A stretch of 64,000 nt of DNA from Microbulbifer rhizosphaerae (GTDB taxonomy: Bacteria; Pseudomonadota; Gammaproteobacteria; Pseudomonadales; Cellvibrionaceae). Made by a program: the position numbers and the translations under genes. Below the pieces are notes generated by a model. That model saw only the letters and a program-made list of their open reading frames with translations. It was not told the origin of the DNA and did no database searches. Of this stretch, positions 55,829 through 64,000 are shown one piece after another. How positions within the stretch are numbered: the stretch's first letter is position 1; every line of letters starts with the position of its first letter. The stretch covers positions 1-64,000 of the forward strand of contig NZ_JACHWZ010000008.1 of assembly GCF_014191725.1 (NCBI RefSeq), in the 5' to 3' direction.

Positions 55829-56542
55829 ATGGCCATGCACTTGAATGCCGAGGATGCGGTACCTAAGTTCATTGTCGCTGACGATCACCCGCTGTTCCGC
55901 AGCGCCCTGCGCCAGTCCATCACCCAGACTTTTCCCGGTGCCGAACTGTACGAGGCGGAGGATATGCAGAGCCTGCAGCGCTGCGTGGCCGGGCACAGCG
56001 ATGCCGATCTGTTGTTACTGGACCTGCATATGCCGGGCGCGCGGGGCTTTAGCGGGCTGATTTTTCTCAGCGGCCAGTGTCCGGAGCTGCCGGTGATGGT
56101 GGTGTCCGCCAACGAGAAGCCGGAAGTGATGTGTCGAGCGATCGACTACGGCGCCTGTGGTTTCCTGCCCAAGTCGGCGCCGGCGGAGACCATCGCCCGG
56201 GCGCTGCAGCAGGTACTGGCGGGAGAGATCTGGCTGCCGGAGGCGGTGGCCGGGCACTGCGGCCGGGAATCGCCGGAGCTGGCGGTGGCCGATGTGGTGG
56301 CCTCGCTGACTCCGCAGCAGTTCCGCGTGGCCACCATGCTCGCGGAGGGGCTGCTCAACAAGCAGATCGCCTACGAGATGAACGTCACTGAGGCCACGGT
56401 GAAAGCGCACCTCACCGCGCTGTTCCGCAAACTGAACGTCAGTTCGCGCACCCAGGCGGTACTGGCCCTGGGCAGCCTGGATGTGGAGCCCCCGGGGCAG
56501 TTCACCCCGCCGCCGCCGAAGCCCTCGCCGGCGCTGGCCTGA
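55829..56542 (+). CDS. crbR: LuxR-type response regulator, CrbR/ErdR-like
   Basis: 237 aa. The receiver domain starts FIVADDHPLFRSAL, with the phospho-acceptor Asp in LLLLDLHMPG (about residue 65) and the conserved Lys in GFLPKSAP. A NarL/FixJ-type HTH follows (LTPQQFRVATMLAEGLLNKQIAYEMNVTEATVKAHLTALFRKL). GAGGGAGCG precedes the ATG. CrbR homologues activate acs and other acetate genes on command of CrbS. The kinase gene lies tail to tail 36 bp away, and acs lies directly upstream. A proline-rich tail ends the protein. Confidence 0.85.
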   Translation: MAMHLNAEDAVPKFIVADDHPLFRSALRQSITQTFPGAELYEAEDMQSLQRCVAGHSDADLLLLDLHMPGARGFSGLIFLSGQCPELPVMVVSANEKPEVMCRAIDYGACGFLPKSAPAETIARALQQVLAGEIWLPEAVAGHCGRESPELAVADVVASLTPQQFRVATMLAEGLLNKQIAYEMNVTEATVKAHLTALFRKLNVSSRTQAVLALGSLDVEPPGQFTPPPPKPSPALA

Positions 56543-56578
56543 CAGTTGGGAGCCCGCTCCTACAGGCTCGTTCGCACT

Positions 56579-59500
56579 CTAACCACTCTCCACCGCCGGT
56601 CGCCTCGCCAACCGCCGCACCAGGTTGCGCAGCGCCGCCGGTTTCACCGGCTTGGACAGGTAGTAGCAGCCCCGCTCCACCGCGGCCTCGCGCACCTGTT
56701 CGGAGATGTCCGCGCTGATTAGTATGCCCGGCAGCGGCTGTCGCCAGTGCCGGCTCAATCCCTCCAGGGCGCCGATGCCGGTCTCCTCCCGATCCAGATG
56801 GTAATCCACGATCACCAGTTGCGGCGGCTCGCCGCCGGGCCAGACCGCCAGGGCCTCTCTCAGGGATCGGGCCGCCACCACCCGGCAGCCCCAGCCCGCC
56901 AGCAGGCTCTGCATTCCCCGCAGGATCGACTCTTCGTTGTCGATACACAGCACCCCGATTCCCGACAGGTCGCCACCCGCCGCCAGTGGCTGTGGCCGCG
57001 GCCGCGGCGCCATATCGGCCCGGCCCAGCGGCAGCCGGATGCAGAACAGGGAACCTCGGCCCGGTGTGGACTGCACGCCGATGGGGTGCTGCAGCAGGTC
57101 GGCACTGCGTTTGGCGATGGCCAGGCCCAGGCCCAACCCCTTGTCGGCGGGCCTCTCCGCGGAGGACAACCGTACAAATTCCTCGAAGATCTGCGCCTGG
57201 GCTTCCGGCGCTATGCCCGGGCCGGTATCCCACACCTGGATTTCCAGTTCCTCCCCGCGCCGGCGCACCCCCAGCAACACCCGGCCGCGGGTGGTGTAGT
57301 GCAGCGCATTGCTGAGGAAATTCTGCAGGATGCGGCGCAACAGGTGGCGGTCGGTGTACGCCCAGGCGGCAGTGGGCACATAGCGCAACCGCAGGCCACG
57401 GCTGGCGGCGATGGCCCGGAACTCCAGGGTAAGGGCGTCGAGCAGTTCCCCCAGCGGAAAGTGCTCGCGCCTCGGCGTGAGGTTGCCGGCGTCCAGACGG
57501 CTGATCTCCCGCAGCGCGCTGATCAGTTGCTCCGCCGAGTTGAGCGCGCTGTCCACATGCGCCATATCCTTCAGGGTCTTTGCCCAGGCACAGCTCTCGG
57601 CCTTCTGCTGGGCGGAGGCGATAAACAGGCGCGCGGCGTTGATCGGCTGCAGCAGGTCGTGGCTGGTGTGGGCGAGAAAGCGGGTCTTGGCTGCGTGCAG
57701 CTCCCGCATCTTCGCCTCCACCTCGGCGCGACGGCGGTTCTCTGCCTGCAGCGCCTCGTTGCTGCGCAGCAGCTCCGCGGTGCGCTGCTGCACCCGCTCT
57801 TCGAGAGTGCGCTTGTTTTCCTCCAGGGCGTCCACCGCGGCACGGTAGTCGCTGATATCGGTAAAGGTGGTCACGAAGCCGCCGCCAGGCATGGGCGTGC
57901 CACGCACCTCCACGATGGTGCCGTTGAACAGTCGGCGCTCGAAACGATGGGCGCTGCCGTGGCGCAGCAGTTCCAGGCGCCGCTCAATCTCCGCCTCGAT
58001 GTCCACCCCTTCGCCATAGAGGCCGCGCTCAGCGTTGTAGCGGTACAGATTCGCCACCGGGCAGCCGATGTACAGCAACCGCTCCGGGTAGTCGAACAGC
58101 TCCACATAGTGCCGGTTCCAGGCCACCAGGCACAGTTCCGCGTCCACCACGCTGATGCCCTGGCCGACGGTCTCCACCGTAGTTTGCAGCAGCTCCTGGC
58201 TGAAGCGCAGCTTCTGTGAGGTACCGTCCACCAGCCGCGCGATATCCTCCAGCCCGAAAGGCCGGTTGCTGCGCAGCAGGTCCACCACCTGGTGTGCGGT
58301 GGCGGAGCCGACGATACCCGCCAGAATGCTCTCCGACTCCTGCACTACAAAACGCGGCGCCGCATCGTCCGCCAGCAGGCGCTGCTGGCTGCGCCGCTCG
58401 AAGCCGCTCCAGATCTCCTCCAGGCGCTCCGGCCCCACGAAGGGCTGCATCAGGCTGCGCAGCTGGCCCACCTGAATGGCTGTCAATTCCAGGTCGGCGC
58501 TGCGGTCCAGTTCGGTCAGTTCCACGAAGGCGTCCGCCTGGCGGCGATCGCGGGCCTGCTGTCGGCACACCAGGGACACCGCGGCGAATAACAGCAGGTT
58601 GACCAGCAGGCTCCAGAAGACGCCGTGGCTCAGCGGGTCCAGCTCCGACAGGCTGAACAGCTGCTCCGGCCTCAGCCACTGCTGACCGAACAGGCCCTGG
58701 GAGAGCAGCAGGTGCTGCGGGTACACCGCCGGCAGCACCAGGCAGTAGAACCAGAGCCCGTAGCCAGCCACCAGTCCCGCCAGCACCCCCAGGCGGTGGG
58801 CGCGGCGCCAGTAGAGGGCGCCGATCAGCGCCGGTGCCAGCTGCGCGGCGGCGGCGAAGGACAGCAGGCCGATAGACGCCAGCGGCGCCACCCCGGTGAT
58901 CGCTTTATGCATGCCCCAGCTCATCAGCAGCAGCAACAGGATGCTGGCCCGGCGGATCAGGCGCAGGTGGTTGCCCAGGGACGCGGCGGACAGGCGGGTG
59001 TAGCGACTCAGGAACAGCCACAGGGGCGCCACCAGTTCGTTGGAGATCATCACCGCCAGGGTCACCGAGGCGACGATCACCATACCGGTGGCGGCGGAGA
59101 AGCCGCCGATATAGGCGAGCAGGGTCAGCGCGCTGTTGCCGCCGACCATGGGCAGGGTCAGCACCAGGCTGTCCGGTTCCGGCAGACCGAGGGCCAGCAT
59201 CGGCTCCCCCACCAGGGCGATGGGCAGAATCAGCAGAGAGAAGAGCCCCAGATACAAGGGCAACAGCCAGCGCGCGGTGCGCAGGTCGCGCTGGTCCTGG
59301 AACTCTACCACCGCCATATGGAACTGCCGCGGCAGGCAGACGATCGCCACCGTGGCCAGCAGGGTCTGGGTGAGGAAATTGGCGTCCGGCACCAGGGGGT
59401 CCAATTGCCCGGGGGAAAGCACATCGCCGCCGTCGAGCAGCAGCCCGGCGGCCAGCGCGGCCACCGCGCCAAAAGCAAACAGCTTCACCACCGACTCCAG

Positions 59501-60076
59501 GGCGATGGCCGCCACCACCCCGCGGTTGCGCTCGCGCCCCTCCAGGTGGCGGGTGCCGAACAGCATGGCGAAGAGCCCCATCAGCAGTGCGGTGGCCAGG
59601 GCGGTGTCGAGATCGATAAAACTGCCGGAGCCCGGCCCATCGCCGACCGTGTCCCAGGCCATGGTCACCGCGCGCAGCTGCAGGGCGATATAGGGCAGGC
59701 TGCCGACAATCGCCAGCAGGGTCACCAGCGCGGACAGCCCCTGGCTCTTGCCGTAGCGGGAGCCGATAAAGTCGGCAATGGAAGTGACCTTCTGCCGCTC
59801 ACTCACCAGCATCAGCTTGCGCAGGAAGCCGCCGCCGAACAGGAACAGCAGCATGGGACCCAGGTAGATGGGCAGGTAGCTCCAGGTGCTGTTGACCGCC
59901 TGGCCCACGGCGCCGAAGAAGGTCCAGGAACTGCAGTAAACCGCCAGGGTCAGCGCGTAGACCAGGGGGCGGTAGCGCAGCAGCCAGCCCTTGCGCCGCT
60001 CGGCGCGCCAGGCCACCCAAAACAGTACCGCCACGTACAGCAGGGCAAAAACCAACAGGAAGGGTTTGCCGATCAT
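56579..60076 (-). CDS. crbS: SLC5-fused hybrid sensor histidine kinase, CrbS/MxtR-like
   Basis: 1165 aa. Residues about 1-490 form a sodium/solute-symporter-like membrane domain with 12-13 helices (YCSSWTFFGAVGQAVNSTWSYLP, FIGSRYGKSQGLSALVT). Then come a linker (STAC-like), a PAS domain (about 620-740, ISVVDAELCLVAWNRHY), a coiled coil, HisKA with phospho-His in AHTSHDLLQPINAARLF, HATPase (ADKGLGLGLAIAKRSADLL) and a C-terminal receiver (VLCIDNEESILRGM, Asp in VIVDYHLDREETG). This matches CrbS kinases that sense acetate-related conditions and drive the acs switch with CrbR. Whether the symporter part transports or only senses is open in the family. Confidence 0.9.
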   Translation of the reverse strand: MIGKPFLLVFALLYVAVLFWVAWRAERRKGWLLRYRPLVYALTLAVYCSSWTFFGAVGQAVNSTWSYLPIYLGPMLLFLFGGGFLRKLMLVSERQKVTSIADFIGSRYGKSQGLSALVTLLAIVGSLPYIALQLRAVTMAWDTVGDGPGSGSFIDLDTALATALLMGLFAMLFGTRHLEGRERNRGVVAAIALESVVKLFAFGAVAALAAGLLLDGGDVLSPGQLDPLVPDANFLTQTLLATVAIVCLPRQFHMAVVEFQDQRDLRTARWLLPLYLGLFSLLILPIALVGEPMLALGLPEPDSLVLTLPMVGGNSALTLLAYIGGFSAATGMVIVASVTLAVMISNELVAPLWLFLSRYTRLSAASLGNHLRLIRRASILLLLLMSWGMHKAITGVAPLASIGLLSFAAAAQLAPALIGALYWRRAHRLGVLAGLVAGYGLWFYCLVLPAVYPQHLLLSQGLFGQQWLRPEQLFSLSELDPLSHGVFWSLLVNLLLFAAVSLVCRQQARDRRQADAFVELTELDRSADLELTAIQVGQLRSLMQPFVGPERLEEIWSGFERRSQQRLLADDAAPRFVVQESESILAGIVGSATAHQVVDLLRSNRPFGLEDIARLVDGTSQKLRFSQELLQTTVETVGQGISVVDAELCLVAWNRHYVELFDYPERLLYIGCPVANLYRYNAERGLYGEGVDIEAEIERRLELLRHGSAHRFERRLFNGTIVEVRGTPMPGGGFVTTFTDISDYRAAVDALEENKRTLEERVQQRTAELLRSNEALQAENRRRAEVEAKMRELHAAKTRFLAHTSHDLLQPINAARLFIASAQQKAESCAWAKTLKDMAHVDSALNSAEQLISALREISRLDAGNLTPRREHFPLGELLDALTLEFRAIAASRGLRLRYVPTAAWAYTDRHLLRRILQNFLSNALHYTTRGRVLLGVRRRGEELEIQVWDTGPGIAPEAQAQIFEEFVRLSSAERPADKGLGLGLAIAKRSADLLQHPIGVQSTPGRGSLFCIRLPLGRADMAPRPRPQPLAAGGDLSGIGVLCIDNEESILRGMQSLLAGWGCRVVAARSLREALAVWPGGEPPQLVIVDYHLDREETGIGALEGLSRHWRQPLPGILISADISEQVREAAVERGCYYLSKPVKPAALRNLVRRLARRPAVESG

Positions 60077-60219
60077 TCGCTCACTCCGCGCGACCTTTTT
60101 TGTCTATTTGTCGCTTCTGAGCACTTTATAACTGATTGGGAGTGGGAGAGGCTATTGGCGATTGGTCGATGCGTGGGCTAGGCTCCAACGTAAGTCCCTA
60201 GCAGCCCGGAGAGGCCGTC

Positions 60220-60501
60220 ATGATTATTGCAACCGATATGCCGGAAGTGACCCAGTGCGCGGTGACCCAGTGCGCCTACAATGCCGGCGCAGCCTGCCAC
60301 GCCAGAGCGATCACCGTCGGGGAGGGCGACGAGCCCGACTGCGACACCTTTTTCGGCAACTCCCACCATACCAAGAGTGCTCGTACTGCCGGTGTTGGCG
60401 CCTGCAAGATGACCGACTGCGCGCACAACGACGACCTGGAGTGCTCCGCGAACGGTATCAAGGTGGGCCCTTCGATCAACTGCCTGACCTATACCCACTA
60501 A
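60220..60501 (+). CDS. DUF1540 cysteine-rich small protein
   Basis: 93 aa with two copies of a Cys-rich unit: CAVTQCAYNAGAACHARAI...CDTF and CKMTDCAHNDDLECSANGI...CLTY. Each has four cysteines in the DUF1540 pattern, suggesting a metal- or cluster-binding knuckle. No signal peptide. Function of the family is unknown. It is preceded by a GGAGAG SD-like stretch and is the only gene between crbS and the esterase gene. Confidence 0.85.
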   Translation: MIIATDMPEVTQCAVTQCAYNAGAACHARAITVGEGDEPDCDTFFGNSHHTKSARTAGVGACKMTDCAHNDDLECSANGIKVGPSINCLTYTH

Positions 60502-60810
60502 ACTGCCCGACCTATATTCACTGCCCACTGCCCACTGGAGGGGGCGAACACAAGGTTTGCCCCTACAGCGCGCTTTCGTCGTTCCGGCGCATCACGGTTT
60601 TGATGCACCTGCGCTTGGCTTTGTTCCGCTTCAGAAGCGTTTTTCCGCATGTCGAAGCTACGGATTCAGGTTTCCATCCGTTTACGTTTGACCCTGCTTA
60701 TCTTATAGGCCTCGGTGTTCGTTACCCGTTTGCCCCCACCGCACTTAATTTGTATGATCCCCCGCCCTTCGTCCCCAAAATAAAGATATCAATCCAAAGA
60801 GAGTGAGAGA
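60502..60810. other. Intergenic region before the CE12 esterase
   Basis: 309 bp with no supportable gene. The last 100 bp are AT-richer and probably hold the promoter of the esterase gene; a short tandem (CACTGCC-CACTGCC) lies near 60520. Confidence 0.5.
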
Positions 60811-61626
60811 ATGAAATCGCTTATCCGTTTCGCCCTGGCCCTGAGCGCGCTCTGGGCTCTGCAAGCCAGCGCCACCCAACCGTCAGCCCCGGCCCGGGAT
60901 CACATCAACACCACCCATATTTATCTGGCTGGCGATTCCACCATGACCGACCAGACCCTCAACGCCGACTATTGGGAAAGCCGCCATCCCGTGACCGGTT
61001 GGGGACAAAAATTCGAGCCCTTCGTCAACGGCGAAAACCTGGAAGCCTTGCGCCCCCTGATTCAGGGTGATCGGGTGAAGGTGGTGAACCGCGCCCGGGG
61101 CGGGCGCAGTACCCGCACCTTTTTCGAGGAGGGTCGCTGGGAAGGCATTTACCAAGACCTGAAACCCGGCGACCTGGTACTGATCCAGTTCGGCCACAAC
61201 GACGCCTCCGTCAAAAAGACCGAGCGCTACGTCACGGTTGAGGGCTACAAGCAATACCTGCGTCTGTTTATCGACCAAACCCGGGCTCGCGGTGCCACCC
61301 CCATCATCCTCACCCCCGTGGCCCGGAACTATCCGTGGGAAAACGGCAAACTGATGAACGACCACGGCGAGTATGATGACGCCGCACGGAAAGTGGCCCA
61401 GCAAGATGGGGTCGAATGGATTGACTTGCAAGAGCGATCCAAGGCCTTCTTCAGCGAAAAAGGTCAGGAATACGTCAGCAAAACCTATTTCATGAACCTG
61501 ACCGCCGGTCAATTTCCCGCCTACCCCGACGGCCAGAACGACAATACCCACTTCCAGCCAGAAGGCGGCGTGGAAGTGGCGCGACTGGTATACGAGGGCC
61601 TGAAGGATATTGCTTCAACCCATTGA
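60811..61626 (+). CDS. CE12-family carbohydrate acetylesterase (rhamnogalacturonan acetylesterase-like)
   Basis: 271 aa with a signal peptide (ALSALWALQASA). SGNH-hydrolase blocks: IYLAGDSTMTD (nucleophile Ser in GDST), GRST with the oxyanion-hole Gly, VLIQFGHNDAS (GHND) and DNTHFQPEGG (catalytic Asp and His). The GDST variant and overall length fit CE12, enzymes that remove acetyl groups from rhamnogalacturonan or xylan. It faces the GH97 gene tail to tail. Together with the GH2 fragment it suggests pectin or related hemicellulose breakdown. Confidence 0.9.
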   Translation: MKSLIRFALALSALWALQASATQPSAPARDHINTTHIYLAGDSTMTDQTLNADYWESRHPVTGWGQKFEPFVNGENLEALRPLIQGDRVKVVNRARGGRSTRTFFEEGRWEGIYQDLKPGDLVLIQFGHNDASVKKTERYVTVEGYKQYLRLFIDQTRARGATPIILTPVARNYPWENGKLMNDHGEYDDAARKVAQQDGVEWIDLQERSKAFFSEKGQEYVSKTYFMNLTAGQFPAYPDGQNDNTHFQPEGGVEVARLVYEGLKDIASTH

Positions 61627-61698
61627 TCGCGCCACAGCGGGGCTAACCTTCTTCTGATCTGAACTCACCGAGTTTATTACATCTTCTGCAGCTATCAG

Positions 61699-63651
61699 TC
61701 AGTTTCGCGCCAGGTTTTCGCCGGGAAATTTCATTGCAAAACCACCGTGACCCGAGATTTCCACCGCAACGGCACTGCCGGTTTCCACTTCGCTGCGGGT
61801 AAACTCTCGCGGCGTGTTACCGTCGGTGATCAGCTCACCCGCTCGCGGGCCGATAAAGGACAGATCCAGCTGCAGTCTCCTGGCCTCCTCTTCGCCGTTG
61901 ATGCCGGCGATATACCAGGTGTCGCCGTTTCTGCGCGCCATCACGGCGAACTTTCCGGGATAGCCGTCCAGCAGGCGGCTCTCGTCCCAGACGCTGGGAA
62001 TATGGCCCAGGTAGTCCCGCACATACTGCGGTACCCCTGCCATGCCTTCATCCGTTTCGGCAATATGCTGCAGGCCCGATAGGAAAAGCACCGGCAGTGC
62101 CAGTTCAAAGCCGTTGCTGGTGCGGCGGTCGATATTCGGGATTTCCGAAAATGCCGTGGGAGTAAAATCCATCGGGTCAAAAACGTTGCGCGTGAACGGC
62201 AGCATGGCCATATGCCCGGGTGCCCGGTCGGCGGCCCCCTGCCCAAAGGTGATAAATTCCATACCACGCACCGCCTCCATGGTCATCAGGTTGGGGAAGG
62301 TGCGCTGCCATCCACGCGGTAGTGTGGCACCGTGAAAATTCACCAGTAGTTCAAAATCTGCCGCGTCTTCGAGAATATCCCGGTAGTAAGCAATCATCGA
62401 CTGGCCGTCGCCGGCAAAGAAATCCACTTTGACACCGGCGATGCCCATCTGCTGCAGGCGCGCGAACTCCAGGCGGCGCTTGTCGCGCTCCAGTAGCGCG
62501 CCCTTGGGCGTATACTCGGTCTTGTTCCAGGCGCCGGAGGAGTTGTACCAGAGCAGTAAGCGGACATTTTTCTGCGCGGCGTAGTCCGCAAGCTCGGCGA
62601 TTTTTTCGTAACCAATATTCTGGTCCCAGTTCACATCCACCAATGTATAGGGCCAGCCCATATCCGCTGAGTAGTCGATAAAACGCTTCTGGGTTTCGTA
62701 GTTCACCGAGGCGTCTTTCAGCAGTGCCCAGCTCCAACTCGCCAGCCCCGGTTTCACCCACGGCATGAGGGACACAGCCGGTTCAGCCAGATCGGTGCCC
62801 AGGGTCGACCGCGCAATCGTCGGCAGGTCACCGATAGCGATAATCCTCCAGGGAGATTCAAGCGGCAGTTCGGCCTGCGCCATCAGGGCGCCGCCGGTGA
62901 ATTTCTCCGGTGCCATCGGATAGCCGATACGGTATTCGCCATCGGGTGATTCCGCCTGCAGGCGGGAAGCGTGGTATCGGCCGTCCATATCCGCCTCGGT
63001 AATCAGGGCCCAGCCACCGCCGGTGTGAAACAGCGCGGGGAAAACCCAACCGGCCCCGGAAGGCGATGCCTCGCCAACAGGAATATCCATCTGGTAGTGC
63101 TCTTCGTAGGAGGGGTTGGTATTCGCCCAGCCGGTCTGCGCCTCGGCCATCGGCTGCAGCCAGGCGCGACTGTCAGCGGCAAAGGCAAAACTGGTGAGTT
63201 CCTCCTTCAGCTCGTACTCACTTTGCGTATCTCCGGGAACCCGGTAGCGGAAAGCCACACCATCGTCGAATACACGCAGTACAATCTGCAGGATTTCACC
63301 ATCCGTATTTTCTACGCGATACATCTGCTCGTTGGCCCGGTACTCGATCACCCGCTGCTTGCCCTGAACCATGGTGTAGTCATCGCGCACCTGGTTCACA
63401 GGTCCCGCACTCAGGTTGCGCAGTTCGCTGCCCAGGTCGCGATCGTTCAGTACCAGTCCCATCTGCGAGGGCTGCAGCACCTCGGCCCGGTCACGCGTGA
63501 TCGAGTAGTGCAACTGGCCCCGATCATTCAGTTCTATCTCCACCGCGATGCGTCCATCGGGGCTCTGCAGTGCGTATTGCTGCTCCCCACTACACGCGGC
63601 GAGCCCCAGAACCAGCCAAGTCGAAAACAGCCTGAATAGTATTCGTTTCAT
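61699..63651 (-). CDS. GH97-family glycoside hydrolase (probable alpha-galactosidase/alpha-glucosidase), lipoprotein
   Basis: 650 aa from the ATG at 63651; the signal ends in a lipobox (LGLAACSG), so the protein is likely lipid-anchored. An N-terminal beta-domain (LQSPDGRIAVEIELNDRGQLHYSI) is followed by a TIM barrel with VDVNWDQNIGYEKIAELADYA, MGIAGVKVDFFAGDGQ, LVNFHGATLPRGWQRTFPNLMTMEAVRGME and a C-terminal sandwich. The Asp in VKVDFF lies where retaining GH97 enzymes have their nucleophile, suggesting the alpha-galactosidase-like subgroup; this is inference. The TonB receptor of the window lies far away, so no full PUL is visible here. Confidence 0.9.
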   Translation of the reverse strand: MKRILFRLFSTWLVLGLAACSGEQQYALQSPDGRIAVEIELNDRGQLHYSITRDRAEVLQPSQMGLVLNDRDLGSELRNLSAGPVNQVRDDYTMVQGKQRVIEYRANEQMYRVENTDGEILQIVLRVFDDGVAFRYRVPGDTQSEYELKEELTSFAFAADSRAWLQPMAEAQTGWANTNPSYEEHYQMDIPVGEASPSGAGWVFPALFHTGGGWALITEADMDGRYHASRLQAESPDGEYRIGYPMAPEKFTGGALMAQAELPLESPWRIIAIGDLPTIARSTLGTDLAEPAVSLMPWVKPGLASWSWALLKDASVNYETQKRFIDYSADMGWPYTLVDVNWDQNIGYEKIAELADYAAQKNVRLLLWYNSSGAWNKTEYTPKGALLERDKRRLEFARLQQMGIAGVKVDFFAGDGQSMIAYYRDILEDAADFELLVNFHGATLPRGWQRTFPNLMTMEAVRGMEFITFGQGAADRAPGHMAMLPFTRNVFDPMDFTPTAFSEIPNIDRRTSNGFELALPVLFLSGLQHIAETDEGMAGVPQYVRDYLGHIPSVWDESRLLDGYPGKFAVMARRNGDTWYIAGINGEEEARRLQLDLSFIGPRAGELITDGNTPREFTRSEVETGSAVAVEISGHGGFAMKFPGENLARN

Positions 63652-63775
63652 GATTTGATCCGTTGAAATTACCCTTGCCAATAACAAACCCGGTAAACGT
63701 CACTCCCGGTGAAGATGAAACCGCTTGGCCCGCCGGAGTCAGGTTCTAACCCGATATCAGGTTTCGGGCATCGCT

Positions 63776-64000
63776 TTACTGAGCGTTTTCTATCTCCCGA
63801 TAGTAATTTTTCAATACCGCGAACGCTTTCTTCTTGATGCCTTTATCATCGATCAGGCCTTTTCGGTTCCAGCCCTGCTGGTAAACCGGGTGGTTTCGCC
63901 GGGGTGAGCGGAAGTCCGCCAGTATCCAGGGAGAGAGACCGCTGTAGTTGTCCGGCATCCGCTTGAACATGGCCACCTGTTCTTTGTAAAACCACTCCTG
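63776..64000 (-). CDS. C-terminal end of a GH2-family glycoside hydrolase (partial, runs off right edge)
   Basis: 75 visible codons on the minus strand open to the window edge. QEWFYKEQVAMFKRMPDNYS, GLSPWILADFRSPRRNHPVY, then QQGWNRKGLIDDKGIKKKAF is the typical end of GH2 beta-galactosidase/beta-glucuronidase barrels. The catalytic residues lie outside the window. It precedes the GH97 gene in the same direction with a 124-bp gap, so the two may be co-transcribed. Confidence 0.85.
   Translation of the reverse strand, partial: QEWFYKEQVAMFKRMPDNYSGLSPWILADFRSPRRNHPVYQQGWNRKGLIDDKGIKKKAFAVLKNYYREIENAQ

Noticed and set aside
58625-60181. 518-codon plus-strand frame opposite the sensor kinase
   Set aside because: Gln/His-rich shadow of the SLC5-like domain on the minus strand.

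Overview
The window looks like chromosome of a marine, polysaccharide-degrading gammaproteobacterium. Long stretches are GC-rich. There is a TonB-dependent receptor, secreted multi-domain proteins, carbohydrate-active enzymes (CE12, GH97, GH2), a CrbS/CrbR-type acetate switch and many palindromic intergenic repeats. A Microbulbifer/Cellvibrionales-like host is my best guess, but this is inference and no marker gene fixes it. No rRNA, tRNA or CRISPR array was seen.

Layout. 1-9.2 kb (minus): two large secreted proteins ending in PQQ-type beta-propellers, then a TonB-dependent receptor. 9.6-14.5 kb (minus): a GldA / fused GldF-GldG / DUF4340 ABC export operon. 15-20.2 kb (minus): a Lon-like protease, a class I aminotransferase and an amidase. 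20.4-24 kb: a DUF2799 lipoprotein, two decayed small genes (one frameshifted, one truncated at a palindromic repeat) and a YejM-like membrane sulfatase-fold protein.

24.2-41.3 kb (all minus, visibly more AT-rich) is the most interesting block. It is a compact accessory system of four transcription units: an OprD-type porin; a NitT/TauT-type ABC importer with an odd cysteine-containing membrane protein, followed by SCO, PCuAC and a diheme cytochrome c; a GntR/UTRA regulator with an AprA-like flavoprotein, an AprB-like ferredoxin, a HEAT-repeat protein and FdxA; and DUF971, YeiH, ferredoxin-NADP reductase, Mrp, EtfB and EtfA. A motif of the form ACTTGT-N10-TATAAC lies upstream of all four units in the same orientation, so they probably form one regulon under the GntR protein. 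The parts suggest uptake of a small anion (possibly a sulfonate or other organosulfur compound), redox conversion by a dedicated iron-sulfur/flavin chain, export of the anionic product, and an electron outlet through a cytochrome. No known enzyme for such a substrate is present, so the catalytic core may be undescribed.

42-46.2 kb holds housekeeping or solute genes: an Ldh2-type dehydrogenase, ArfB, a BCCT transporter and a GNAT acetyltransferase. 46.4-60.1 kb is an acetate-use neighbourhood: an ActP-like symporter with its DUF4212 partner, a DcaP-like porin, acs, and the response regulator and SLC5-fused hybrid kinase of a CrbRS system. Between the porin and acs lies a scrambled 3.4-kb segment. 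It contains a decayed 5' copy of acs, a remnant of a protease pro-domain, an intact M12-like metalloprotease with a ricin-type domain, a separate full-length pro-domain protein, the first codons of a second protease, and an IS91-family transposase fragment. It is best explained as an old tandem duplication of an acs-pro-domain-protease unit followed by two deletions. 60.2-64 kb holds a DUF1540 protein and the start of a polysaccharide-use cluster (CE12 esterase, GH97, and the C-terminal end of a GH2 enzyme cut by the window edge).
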